Positions 6,860 to 15,494 of a DNA stretch of 18,560 bases are shown piece after piece (within the stretch, counting starts at the first letter, position 1; the number at the start of each line of letters is the position of its first letter). Position numbers and translations under genes: made by a program. The DNA is from Paracoccaceae bacterium (GTDB taxonomy: Bacteria > Pseudomonadota > Alphaproteobacteria > Rhodobacterales > Rhodobacteraceae): positions 1 to 18,560 of the forward strand of contig SKMI01000326.1 of assembly GCA_007121115.1 (NCBI GenBank). The letters run 5' to 3'. The notes below the pieces were generated by a model. The model saw only the letters and a list, made by a program, of their open reading frames with translations. It did not search any database and was not told the DNA's origin.

Positions 6860-6874
6860 GTTCATTGATTGTTC
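6860..6874. promoter_or_regulatory. SOS (LexA) box of the alphaproteobacterial type upstream of uvrD
   Basis: GTTCATTGATTGTTC is an exact GTTC-N7-GTTC direct repeat (GAAC-N7-GAAC on the coding strand of uvrD). This is the established LexA recognition pattern in Rhodobacter and other Alphaproteobacteria, unlike the CTG-N10-CAG palindrome of E. coli. It ends 42 bases before the uvrD ATG, inside the expected promoter region. The match extends to TGTTCAT on both halves with an 11-bp period. Confidence 0.8.
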
Positions 6875-6955
6875 ATATTCGGCGCGCAAGAAATCGGTGG
6901 TGCTTTCGCGCCATGCGCGCAGGCTTGCCGGCAGGAGGGGCACAAGAGGGCCGGC

Positions 6956-7117
6956 TCAGCCCCCAAGGAAGGCGCGCACACTCGGCAGCAGCAGCGCCGA
7001 GAGCGCGCCGACCATGGCGCCCGCCACATAGCGCTGCACGCGCCCGGAAATCCGCGGGGCCAGCCCTGCAAGAGCGCAGCAGATCAGCGCGTAATAGGCG
7101 ACGGTCAGCAGGTCCAT
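6956..7117 (-). CDS. Small two-helix membrane protein, 53 residues, unknown function
   Basis: ATG at 7117 to TGA at 6956-6958 encodes MDLLTVAYYALICCALAGLA, then a basic turn PRISGRVQRY, then a second hydrophobic stretch VAGAMVGALSALLLPS and a short end RAFLGG. The pattern of helix, positive loop, helix suggests a two-pass inner-membrane protein with the loop in the cytoplasm. Third codon positions are mostly G or C, as in the neighbours, which supports real coding. There is no good ribosome site. A perfect TTGACA with a weak -10 ends eight bases before the ATG, so the message may be leaderless or nearly so. It is divergent from the hydroxy-acid dehydrogenase and upstream of uvrD on the same strand, with 137 bases between. 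I do not recognise the family. Confidence 0.65.
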   Translation of the reverse strand: MDLLTVAYYALICCALAGLAPRISGRVQRYVAGAMVGALSALLLPSVRAFLGG

Positions 7118-7125
7118 GGTCCATC

Positions 7126-7154
7126 ACGATGCGGGAGGCGGTGGCGCCTGTCAA
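7126..7154 (-). promoter_or_regulatory. Promoter of the 53-residue membrane protein gene
   Basis: Read on the minus strand, a perfect TTGACA (7154-7149), 17 bases, and CATCGT (7131-7126, three of six consensus bases) lie with the -10 ending eight bases before the ATG at 7117. A start site seven or eight bases after the -10 would fall at or next to the ATG. Confidence 0.5.
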
Positions 7155-7169
7155 TCGGCGCTGCGGCGC

Positions 7170-7197
7170 TTGTGGCGCCTGCCGCGCTGGCTATAGT
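7170..7197 (+). promoter_or_regulatory. Promoter of the hydroxy-acid dehydrogenase gene, leaderless type
   Basis: TTGTGG (7170-7175), 16 bases, and TATAGT (7192-7197, five of six consensus bases). The -10 ends six bases before the ATG at 7204, which places the expected transcription start on or beside the A of the ATG. No Shine-Dalgarno sequence is visible between them. Confidence 0.5.
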
Positions 7198-7203
7198 CGC
7201 GCC

Positions 7204-8394
7204 ATGGACCCGGACCTGCGCTACCCCGAGCTTGCCGACCTGATGGCCCGGTGCCGCCGCCGGGTGCCGCATTTCGTCTGGGAATACCTGGACAGCGCTA
7301 CGGGGCGCGAGACGGTGAAGGCCGCGAACCGCGCCGCGCTGGACGCGGTCCGCTTCCGGCCCAGGGTCCTCGGGGGCGAGGTCAAGCCCGACCTTGCCAC
7401 GCGCTTTCTGGGCGTGGACTACGCCGTGCCCTTCGGTATTGCACCGCTGGGCATGTCCGGGTTGATCTGGCCGGGTGCCGAACAGATCTTGGCCCGGTTC
7501 GCGCAAGAGGCCCGGCTGCCCTATGGTCTCAGCACCGTGGCCACCCGCCTGCCCGAGGAAATCGGCCCGCTGGCCGGTGACATGGGCTGGTTCCAGCTTT
7601 ACCCCCCGCGCGACCCGGACATCCGCCGCGATCTGCTGGCGCGCGCGCGCAGGGCCGGGTTCGGCACGCTGGTGCTGACCGTGGACGTGCCTGGCCCTTC
7701 GCGGCGCGAACGCCAGCGCCGCGCCGATCTGGCGATCCCGCCCAAGACGACCCTGCGGATGCTGTGGCAAACCGCGCAGCGCCCCGAATGGGCGCTGCGC
7801 ACGCTCCAGAACGGCACGCCCCGTCTGCGGCTGATGGAAGGGTATCTGAAGGTCGGCGGCAACGCGCCCTCGACCGCGCATGCGGGCTACCTGCTGCGCG
7901 CCGCGCCGGACTGGGACTACCTTCGCGCGCTCAGGGACGAATGGGACGGCCCGCTGATCGTCAAGGGCGTGCTGGAGGCCGAGGACGCCGCGCACCTGCG
8001 CGACGAAGGCGCGGATGCGGTCTGGGTGTCGAACCACACCGGGCGCCAGTTCGACGCGGCCCCCGCCGCGCTGGACGCGCTTCCGGGCGTGCGCGCGGCG
8101 CTTGGCCCCGACTTCCCGGTGATCTTCGATTCGGGCGTGGAAACGGGGCTCGATATGCTGCGCGGCCTCGCCCTGGGGGCGGATTTCGTCATGTTGGGGC
8201 GCGGCTGGCATTATGCGCTGGGGGCACTCGGCGCGCGTGGCCCCGCGCATCTGCTGCATGTGCTGCGCGAGGACATGATCGCCAACATGGTACAGATGGG
8301 GATCGCACGCCCCGAGGCAGCGCGGACGCGGCTGCTGCAACCCGCCCATGAAGCGGGATCGACCCCGCCCGATGCACCCGTTGACAGTGGCTAG
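7204..8394 (+). CDS. FMN-dependent alpha-hydroxy-acid dehydrogenase/oxidase (L-lactate dehydrogenase-like)
   Basis: The 396-residue protein is a TIM-barrel flavoenzyme of the LldD/glycolate oxidase/mandelate dehydrogenase family, which oxidises L-2-hydroxy acids to 2-oxo acids. Visible family features are the N-terminal WEYLDSATG (26-34), FMN-binding APLGMSG (80-86), QLY (131-133) and TVD (159-161). The active-site Lys254 is in LIVKGVL, the base His278 and Arg281 in SNHTGRQFD, and phosphate binding in FDSGVETG (308-315) and LGRG (331-334). The family pattern SNHGGRQLD is changed to SNHTGRQFD, so the substrate may not be lactate. The open frame extends far upstream, but homology and the promoter place the start at the ATG at 7204. 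Its stop overlaps by four bases the stop of the next, opposite gene. No lactate permease or regulator adjoins it. Confidence 0.88.
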   Translation: MDPDLRYPELADLMARCRRRVPHFVWEYLDSATGRETVKAANRAALDAVRFRPRVLGGEVKPDLATRFLGVDYAVPFGIAPLGMSGLIWPGAEQILARFAQEARLPYGLSTVATRLPEEIGPLAGDMGWFQLYPPRDPDIRRDLLARARRAGFGTLVLTVDVPGPSRRERQRRADLAIPPKTTLRMLWQTAQRPEWALRTLQNGTPRLRLMEGYLKVGGNAPSTAHAGYLLRAAPDWDYLRALRDEWDGPLIVKGVLEAEDAAHLRDEGADAVWVSNHTGRQFDAAPAALDALPGVRAALGPDFPVIFDSGVETGLDMLRGLALGADFVMLGRGWHYALGALGARGPAHLLHVLREDMIANMVQMGIARPEAARTRLLQPAHEAGSTPPDAPVDSG

Positions 8395-8705
8395 CGGCTT
8401 GCGCGCATCACCTGGGAGAGGCGCTGCTGGGTGATCCGGGCGTCCCGGACCGACACGCCCATGATCCGCCCAACCAGCGCCGGGTCTGCGGCGATCAGGT
8501 CGGCTGCGGTTTCGATCCCCGCACGCTCCAGGGCCTGCAACTGGCGGGGTGAGAAGGTATTGCTTGGAAAGTCGGTCACATGCAGCCGCGTCGATTCGCC
8601 TGCGACCCCTTCGAACTCCATGAACACGTCCGCATGTGCGGCTGCGGACAGGATCAACCCAACGCTCAGCACCAGCCCCGCCGCGGGGGCTCGTCTTGCG
8701 GTCAT
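8391..8705 (-). CDS. Small exported protein with a helix-hairpin-helix-like C-terminal part
   Basis: ATG at 8705 has a strong GGAGG six bases before it, so earlier in-frame starts are rejected. The 104-residue product begins with a signal peptide (MTARRAPAAGLVLSVGLILS, cleavage probably after AHA at 25). The mature N-terminus DVFMEFEGVAGESTR (26-40) looks like the first beta strand of Hcp-type tube proteins (family pattern xIFLKxxGIKGES). The rest (51-100: FSPRQLQALERAGIETAADL onward) resembles a helix-hairpin-helix fold of the kind seen in DUF4332 or the alpha-CTD of RNA polymerase. There is no room for a full Hcp fold. I cannot assign a function; location is periplasmic or outside. It is divergent from pyc (209-base gap) and tail-to-tail with the hydroxy-acid dehydrogenase gene. 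Confidence 0.75.
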   Translation of the reverse strand: MTARRAPAAGLVLSVGLILSAAAHADVFMEFEGVAGESTRLHVTDFPSNTFSPRQLQALERAGIETAADLIAADPALVGRIMGVSVRDARITQQRLSQVMRASR

Positions 8706-8914
8706 CAGTTTCCTCCCTCTGGTGTTGTTCCTCCGTGTGCTGTCACCGTCCCCCTGCGTGTAGGATACCACATTTCGCCCCGCGCGGCGATTTTCGGCGC
8801 GGGTGCGTCCGGGCGCGCTCCAGCAGGGGCTGACAAAGCCTTTGCCGCAGTGCGGAATGTGGTCTAACACTCTGACCGACAGACGCCTGTGAAGCCCTCG
8901 TGAAAGGACCACCC

Positions 8915-11900
8915 ATGGCCGCTTTCAACAAGATCCTCGTCGCCAACCGGGGCGAGATTGCCATCCGCGTGCTGCGCGCCGCCAATGAACTGGGCAAGCG
9001 CACCGTCGCCGTCTATGCCGAGGAGGACAAACTGGGCCTGCACCGGTTCAAGGCGGACGAGGCCTACCGGATCGGTGCCGGGCTGGGGCCGGTGGCGGCG
9101 TATCTCTCGATTGAAGAAATCATACGCGTGGCGCAGGAATCCGGCGCCGATGCGATCCATCCGGGCTACGGGCTGCTCAGCGAAAACCCCGCGCTGGTGG
9201 ATGCCTGCGACGCGGCGGGCATCGCCTTCATCGGCCCGCGCGCCGACACCATGCGCGCCCTTGGCGACAAGGCCAGCGCGCGGTCCGTGGCGATCGAGGC
9301 CGGCGTGCCGGTCATCCCGGCGACCGAGGTACTGGGCGAGGACATGGACGCCATCCGCGCCGAGGCCGAGGCCGTCGGCTACCCCCTGATGCTCAAGGCC
9401 AGCCACGGCGGCGGCGGGCGCGGGATGCGCCCCATCAACGGCCCCGAGGAACTGGAAGCCAAGGTCCGCGAGGGGCGGCGCGAGGCCGAAGCGGCGTTTG
9501 GCAATGGCGAGGGGTATCTGGAAAAGATGATCCTGCGCGCCCGCCATGTGGAGGTGCAGTTGCTGGGCGACACGCATGGCAACCTCTATCACCTGTATGA
9601 ACGCGACTGCACCGTGCAGCGGCGCAACCAGAAGGTCGTCGAACGCGCCCCCGCCCCGTATCTGTCCGACACCCAGCGCGCCGAGGTCTGCGAACTGGCG
9701 CTCAAGATCGGCCGCGCCGTGGGCTATCAGAACGCGGGCACGGTCGAATTCCTGATGGATATGGACACGCAGGAATTCTACTTCATCGAGGTCAACCCGC
9801 GCATTCAGGTCGAACACACGGTGACCGAGGAAGTCACCGGGATCGATATCGTCAAGGCGCAGATCCGGATCGCCGAGGGCGCCACGCTGTCGGATGCCAC
9901 CGGCGCGCCCAGCCAGGGCGATGTCACATTGTCCGGCCACGCCACGCAATGCCGGGTGACGACCGAGGATCCGCGCAACAACTTCATCCCCGACTATGGC
10001 CGCCTGACCGCCTATCGCTCGGCCACCGGAATGGGAATTCGTCTGGACGGGGGCACCGCCTATGCCGGGGGCGTCATCACCCGCTATTACGATTCGCTGC
10101 TGGTCAAGGTCACCGCCTGGGCGCCCACACCCGAGGAGTCGATCCTCCGCATGGATCGCGCCCTGCGCGAGTTCCGCATCCGCGGCGTCAGCACGAACAT
10201 CGACTTCGTCATCAACCTGCTGAAGCACCCGGCGTTTCAGGATTACAGCTACACCACCCGCTTCATCGACGACACGCCGGAGCTGTTCAACTTCCGCAAG
10301 CGGCGCGACCGGGCGACCAAGATCCTGACCTATATCGCCGATATCACCGTCAACGGGCACCCCGAGACCGCGGGCCGCGCCCTGCCGCGCGCGGACCTGA
10401 AACTGCCGCAGCCTCCGGCGGCGCAGGGCACGCCGACTGACGGCACCCGCACCCTGCTGGAGCGCGAAGGGCCGAAGGCCGTGGCCGACTGGATGCTGGC
10501 GCAGGACCGTTTGCTGATCACCGACACCACCATGCGCGACGCGCCGCAATCGCTGCTGGCCACGCGGATGCGCTCCATCGACATGATTCGCGTGACGCCC
10601 GCCTATGCCGCCAATCTGCCGGGGCTCTTCAGCGTCGAATGCTGGGGCGGGGCGACCTTCGATGTGGCCTATCGCTTCCTGCAGGAATGCCCCTGGCAGC
10701 GGCTGCGCGATATCCGCGCCCGCCTGCCCAATGTAATGACCCAGATGCTGCTGCGCGGCGCCAATGGCGTGGGCTACACCAACTACCCGGACAACGTGGT
10801 GCAGGCCTTCGTGAAGCAGGCCGCCGACACCGGGGTCGATGTGTTCCGCGTCTTCGACAGCCTCAACTGGGTCGAGAACATGCGGCTCGCCATGGACGCG
10901 GTGCTGGAGACCGGCAAGGTTCTGGAAGGCAGCATCTGCTACACCGGCGATGTGCTGGACCCGGAGCGCGCCAAGTATGACCTGAAATACTACGTCGCCA
11001 TGGGCAAGGAACTGCGCGACGCGGGCGCCCATGTGCTGGGGCTGAAGGACATGGCGGGGCTCTTGAAACCCGCCGCTGCCCGCGTGCTGGTCAAGGCGCT
11101 GAAGGAAGAGGTCGGACTGCCGGTGCATTTCCACACCCATGACACCAGCGGGCTGGGCGGCGCGTCGATCCTGGCCGCGGCCGAGGCCGGGGTGGACGCC
11201 GTCGACTGCGCCATGGATGCGTTTTCCGGCAATACCAGCCAGCCGACGCTGGGCTCGATCGTCGAGGCCCTGCGCCGGACCCAACGCGACACGGGGCTGA
11301 ACATCGAGGCGATCCGCGCCATATCGGACTACTGGGAGGAGGTGCGCGCCCATTACGCGGCCTTCGAGACTGGCCAGCAGGCGCCCTCGTCCGAGGTCTA
11401 TCTGCACGAGATGCCGGGCGGGCAGTTCACCAACCTCAAGGCGCAGGCCCGCAGCCTGGGGCTGGAGGGCCGCTGGCACGAGGTGGCGCGCACCTATCGC
11501 GACGTCAACATGATGTTCGGCGATATCACCAAGGTGACGCCCAGTTCCAAGGTGATCGGCGACATGGCGCTGATGATGGTCAGCCAGGGGCTGACCCGCG
11601 CCGATGTGGAGAACCCCGAGAAGGACATGAGTTTCCCCGATTCGGTGATCGAATTGATGAGCGGCCAGCTTGGCCAGCCCCCCGGCGGCTGGCCCGAGGG
11701 CATCCAGAAGCGCATCCTGAAGGGCCGCCAGGCGATCACCGACCGGCCCGGCAAGCATGTGGAGCCCGTGGACCTGGAAGAGACCCGCGCTGCGGTGTCG
11801 AAGGAGCTGGAGGGGCTCAAGGTCGATGACGAGGATCTGTGCGGCTACCTGATGTATCCTAAGGTGTTTCTGGACTACATGGGTCGGCATCGGCTGTATG

Positions 11901-12358
11901 GCCCGGTGCGGACCCTGCCGACGCGCACCTTCTTCTACGGGATGGAGCCGGGCGAGGAGATCTCGGCCGAGATCGACCCGGGCAAGACGCTGGAAATCCG
12001 CCTGATCACGCTGGGCGAGACGCAGGATGATGGCGACGTGCGGGTGTTCTTCGAGTTGAACGGCCAGCCGCGAACGGTGCGGGTGCCCAACCGCACGGTC
12101 AAGGCCAAGACCGCCCAGCGCGCCAAGGCCGATGCCGACAACCCCGCGCATCTGGGCGCGCCCATGCCAGGCGCGGTGGCGGCGGTTTCGGTCAAACCGG
12201 GGCAGAAGGTGGGGGCGGGCGATCTGCTGCTGACCATCGAGGCGATGAAGATGGAAACCGGGCTCCACGCCGAACGCGCGGGCACGGTGAAGGCGGTGCA
12301 TGTGCAGCCGGGTGCGCAGATCGACGCCAAGGACCTGCTGGTCGAGTTCGAGGACTGA
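8915..12358 (+). CDS. pyc: Pyruvate carboxylase
   Basis: This 1147-residue single-chain biotin enzyme converts pyruvate, bicarbonate and ATP to oxaloacetate, refilling the TCA cycle and feeding gluconeogenesis. The order of domains is standard. Biotin carboxylase (about 1-455) has KASHGGGGRGMR at 161-172, HVEVQLLGDTHGNLYHLYER and EVNPRIQVEH. Carboxyltransferase (about 530-830) has TDTTMRDAPQSLLATR, Lys711 in LGLKDMAG (the lysine that becomes carbamylated) and metal ligands His740 and His742 in FHTHDTSG. A PYC/allosteric region follows, then the biotinyl domain with EAMKMETG, where Lys1112 is 35 residues from the end. The start is set at ATG 8915, with GAAAGGA (8902-8908) before it; the GTG at 8900 overlaps that site. 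It is monocistronic, with paired hairpins after the stop. A possible weak promoter is TTGCCG (8842-8847), 17 bases, TAACAC (8865-8870). Confidence 0.97.
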   Translation: MAAFNKILVANRGEIAIRVLRAANELGKRTVAVYAEEDKLGLHRFKADEAYRIGAGLGPVAAYLSIEEIIRVAQESGADAIHPGYGLLSENPALVDACDAAGIAFIGPRADTMRALGDKASARSVAIEAGVPVIPATEVLGEDMDAIRAEAEAVGYPLMLKASHGGGGRGMRPINGPEELEAKVREGRREAEAAFGNGEGYLEKMILRARHVEVQLLGDTHGNLYHLYERDCTVQRRNQKVVERAPAPYLSDTQRAEVCELALKIGRAVGYQNAGTVEFLMDMDTQEFYFIEVNPRIQVEHTVTEEVTGIDIVKAQIRIAEGATLSDATGAPSQGDVTLSGHATQCRVTTEDPRNNFIPDYGRLTAYRSATGMGIRLDGGTAYAGGVITRYYDSLLVKVTAWAPTPEESILRMDRALREFRIRGVSTNIDFVINLLKHPAFQDYSYTTRFIDDTPELFNFRKRRDRATKILTYIADITVNGHPETAGRALPRADLKLPQPPAAQGTPTDGTRTLLEREGPKAVADWMLAQDRLLITDTTMRDAPQSLLATRMRSIDMIRVTPAYAANLPGLFSVECWGGATFDVAYRFLQECPWQRLRDIRARLPNVMTQMLLRGANGVGYTNYPDNVVQAFVKQAADTGVDVFRVFDSLNWVENMRLAMDAVLETGKVLEGSICYTGDVLDPERAKYDLKYYVAMGKELRDAGAHVLGLKDMAGLLKPAAARVLVKALKEEVGLPVHFHTHDTSGLGGASILAAAEAGVDAVDCAMDAFSGNTSQPTLGSIVEALRRTQRDTGLNIEAIRAISDYWEEVRAHYAAFETGQQAPSSEVYLHEMPGGQFTNLKAQARSLGLEGRWHEVARTYRDVNMMFGDITKVTPSSKVIGDMALMMVSQGLTRADVENPEKDMSFPDSVIELMSGQLGQPPGGWPEGIQKRILKGRQAITDRPGKHVEPVDLEETRAAVSKELEGLKVDDEDLCGYLMYPKVFLDYMGRHRLYGPVRTLPTRTFFYGMEPGEEISAEIDPGKTLEIRLITLGETQDDGDVRVFFELNGQPRTVRVPNRTVKAKTAQRAKADADNPAHLGAPMPGAVAAVSVKPGQKVGAGDLLLTIEAMKMETGLHAERAGTVKAVHVQPGAQIDAKDLLVEFED

Positions 12359-12372
12359 GAAAGCGCCCCCTC

Positions 12373-12438
12373 AGGGTGTCTCCCACCCACCCGCCCCGAC
12401 ACCCTTCGGGGGCGCCGCCCCTGCTGACGCAGGGGCGG
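12373..12438. terminator. Two hairpins between convergent pyc and chrA
   Basis: The first is a perfect 8-bp inverted repeat AGGGTGTC/GACACCCT with a 17-base loop (12373-12405). The second is a perfect 10-bp stem CCGCCCCTGC/GCAGGGGCGG with a TGAC loop (12415-12438). Neither has a T-run on either strand. Their place between two convergent stops suggests a shared termination region. Confidence 0.55.
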
Positions 12439-12458
12439 GGCGGGTTCCGGGCGGCGGC

Positions 12459-13838
<1,380 letters not shown>

Positions 13839-13924
13839 GGCGCTGGGCTCCGGGTGCGCGGCGTGGGGGCGTCGGCGCTGCGGCGTTCCATCGAACCCGC
13901 TGCCGGGATACCGGCGCGCGGCGC

Positions 13925-14692
13925 TCAGATCTCGCGCGCGTGTTCGTAGCGCAGCCGGGCGATGGCCTCGTTCTTCTGGCTGCGCTTCAGGTCCTGCATC
14001 TTCAACTCCACGAAATCCAGATGCCGGGTGATGGCGTCCCGCGCGCCACCCGGATCGCGGGCCTGCAGGGCCTCGTTGATGGCGCGGTGCTGGTCCAGCA
14101 GGTCCTCGCGCGTGGTGCGTTGGCGGAACATCATCTGGCGATTGTAGAACACGCCGCGCTGCAGCAGGTCGAACATGGCCCGCATCATGTGCAACATGAT
14201 GATGTTGTGTGACGCTTCGATGATCGACAGATGAAATTCGGCGTCCAGCCGCGCCTCGTCGGTGGGATCGCGCTTTTCATGGGCCAGCTCCATCTTGCGA
14301 AACAGCGTGTCGATCACCTTCAGGTCGGTGTCCGACCCGAAGCGCGCCGCGCGTTCGGCGGCCATCGCTTCAAGGTCGCGGCGGAAGCTGATGTAGTCGA
14401 AGAGCGCTTCTTCATGCGAGGCGAAAAGCTCCACCAGCGCGTCCGAAAACGCCGATCCGATCACCTCGGAGACATACACGCCGGACCCGGCCCGCGTGTG
14501 CAGCAGGCCGCGCCCCTGCAGTTCCGCTACCGCATCGCGCAGGCTGGGGCGCGACACGCCCAGCCGTTCGGCCAGTTCGCGCTCGGACGGCAGCCGTTCG
14601 CCGGGGCGCAGGATGCCGCGCAGGATCAGCAACTCGATCTGCTGGACGACCGTGTGCGACAGCTTTTCGGCCTGAATGCGCTGGAACGGCAT
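13925..14692 (-). CDS. GntR-family transcriptional regulator, FadR/PdhR subfamily
   Basis: The 255-residue protein has an N-terminal winged helix-turn-helix (about 8-76: ILRPGERLPSERELAERLGV, SRPSLRDAVAELQGRGLL, GSGVYV). A C-terminal helical FCD ligand domain (about 95-235) follows. The FCD residues Asp150, His154, His202 and His224 are in place to bind a metal ion and a small acid. Relatives (PdhR, LldR, GlcC, FadR) answer to pyruvate, lactate, glycolate or acyl-CoA; the ligand cannot be told from the sequence. CGGGGG seven bases before the ATG is the ribosome site. An inverted repeat GGTCA-N7-TGACC covers the likely -10 region, which suggests self-repression. The target genes are unknown; chrA downstream and the hydroxy-acid dehydrogenase 5.5 kb away are candidates only by position or metabolite logic. 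Confidence 0.9.
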   Translation of the reverse strand: MPFQRIQAEKLSHTVVQQIELLILRGILRPGERLPSERELAERLGVSRPSLRDAVAELQGRGLLHTRAGSGVYVSEVIGSAFSDALVELFASHEEALFDYISFRRDLEAMAAERAARFGSDTDLKVIDTLFRKMELAHEKRDPTDEARLDAEFHLSIIEASHNIIMLHMMRAMFDLLQRGVFYNRQMMFRQRTTREDLLDQHRAINEALQARDPGGARDAITRHLDFVELKMQDLKRSQKNEAIARLRYEHAREI

Positions 14693-14709
14693 GATCTACC
14701 CCCGGTATT

Positions 14710-14743
14710 GGTCAGGAAATATGACCGAAGCAACGCCTTGCAA
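14710..14743 (-). promoter_or_regulatory. Promoter with overlapping GGTCA-N7-TGACC operator for the GntR regulator gene
   Basis: On the minus strand, TTGCAA (14743-14738), a 16-base spacer and TATTTC (14721-14716) form a possible promoter. The inverted repeat GGTCA (14710-14714) and TGACC (14722-14726) is centred on the -10 element. It recalls the TGGTxxxACCA core of PdhR/FadR-type operators, though with a wider gap. The ATG follows 18 bases later. Binding there would block RNA polymerase. Confidence 0.45.
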
Positions 14744-14765
14744 CAAGGGCGAAAAACGCCACCGG

Positions 14766-14797
14766 AAAAAGCAAGGGACCACCCGATGGGTGGCCCC
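14766..14797 (-). terminator. Rho-independent terminator of the OmpA-family lipoprotein gene
   Basis: Read on the minus strand, GGGGCCACCC and GGGTGGTCCC form a 10-bp stem (one G-T pair) with a three-base loop. It is followed at once by TTGCTTTTT. It lies 35 bases after the lipoprotein stop and before the promoter of the GntR gene, so it separates the two units. This is the only standard terminator with a T-run that I see in the window. Confidence 0.82.
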
Positions 14798-14831
14798 GAA
14801 GCCCGCCAGGCGTGGCGCAGGAATGCGCCGG

Positions 14832-15467
14832 TCAGGTAATCGGCCGGATGACGATTTCCACGCGACGGTTCTGCGCGCGTCCGGCAGCGGTGGAATTGTC
14901 CGCCACCGGCTGGGTCAGGCCGCGCCCGATGGCGTTGATCCGGTGCCCCGGCACGCCCGAATTGCGCAGCACGGCGGCGACCGAATTCGCGCGGCGTTCG
15001 GACAGAGTCTGGTTGTAGGCCGCGGACCCGGTGTTGTCGGTGTGCCCGATCACGAAGATCTGGCTGTTGGGGTTGTCCACCAGGTTGCGCCCGATGATCC
15101 GCAGGTCGCTTTGCAGGTCCGGGCGGACCACGGCGCTGTCCACCGCGAAGAGGATATCCTGCGGCAGGGTCAGCACGATCTCCTGCCCGGTGTTGCGCAC
15201 GTTCACGTCCGAACCGAGCTGGCGGCGCAGGTCTTCGGCCTGTCGGTCCAGTTCACGCCCGACGAGCGAGCCGGTGATCCCGCCGATGGCGGCACCCACC
15301 AGCACGCGGTCGCGGTGACCGCCCGAGGCCGCCCCCAGCGCCGCGCCCGCGGCAGCGCCGGTCAGCGCGCCGGGAACGACCCGGCTTTGCGTGTTTTCAG
15401 GGTCGACGCACCCGGCCAGAACAAGGGCCGAGGCGCCGAGGATGAGCCCACTCGTGGTGAATTTCAT
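14832..15467 (-). CDS. OmpA-family outer-membrane lipoprotein with glycine zipper (YiaD-like)
   Basis: The 211-residue protein starts at ATG 15467 (AAAGG before it) with a lipoprotein signal, lipobox LAGC and lipidated Cys20. Val21 at position +2 predicts sorting to the outer membrane. Residues 33-70 form a glycine zipper (GALTGAAAGAALGAASGG, then VGAAIGGITGSLVG), which may insert in or pack against the membrane. Residues 95-208 are an OmpA C-terminal domain that binds peptidoglycan: FVIGHTDNTGS with Asp144, and NQTLSERRANSV with Arg159, are the diaminopimelate-binding residues. The likely role is a non-covalent link between outer membrane and cell wall. A promoter with an extended -10 lies in the end of the preceding ada-like gene, and a true terminator follows, so it is probably transcribed alone. 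Confidence 0.92.
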   Translation of the reverse strand: MKFTTSGLILGASALVLAGCVDPENTQSRVVPGALTGAAAGAALGAASGGHRDRVLVGAAIGGITGSLVGRELDRQAEDLRRQLGSDVNVRNTGQEIVLTLPQDILFAVDSAVVRPDLQSDLRIIGRNLVDNPNSQIFVIGHTDNTGSAAYNQTLSERRANSVAAVLRNSGVPGHRINAIGRGLTQPVADNSTAAGRAQNRRVEIVIRPIT

Positions 15468-15494
15468 GACGCACCTTTTCAAGTTTGATGCGGG

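Noticed and set aside
8391..8705. Type VI secretion Hcp protein
   Set aside because: Only about 15 residues resemble Hcp, the protein is far too short for the barrel, it has a signal peptide, and no other type VI genes are present.
8864..12301. Open frame of more than 1100 codons antisense to pyc
   Set aside because: It is a shadow of pyc codon bias. The plus strand has all biotin carboxylase, carboxyltransferase and biotinyl motifs, and the antisense product has none.
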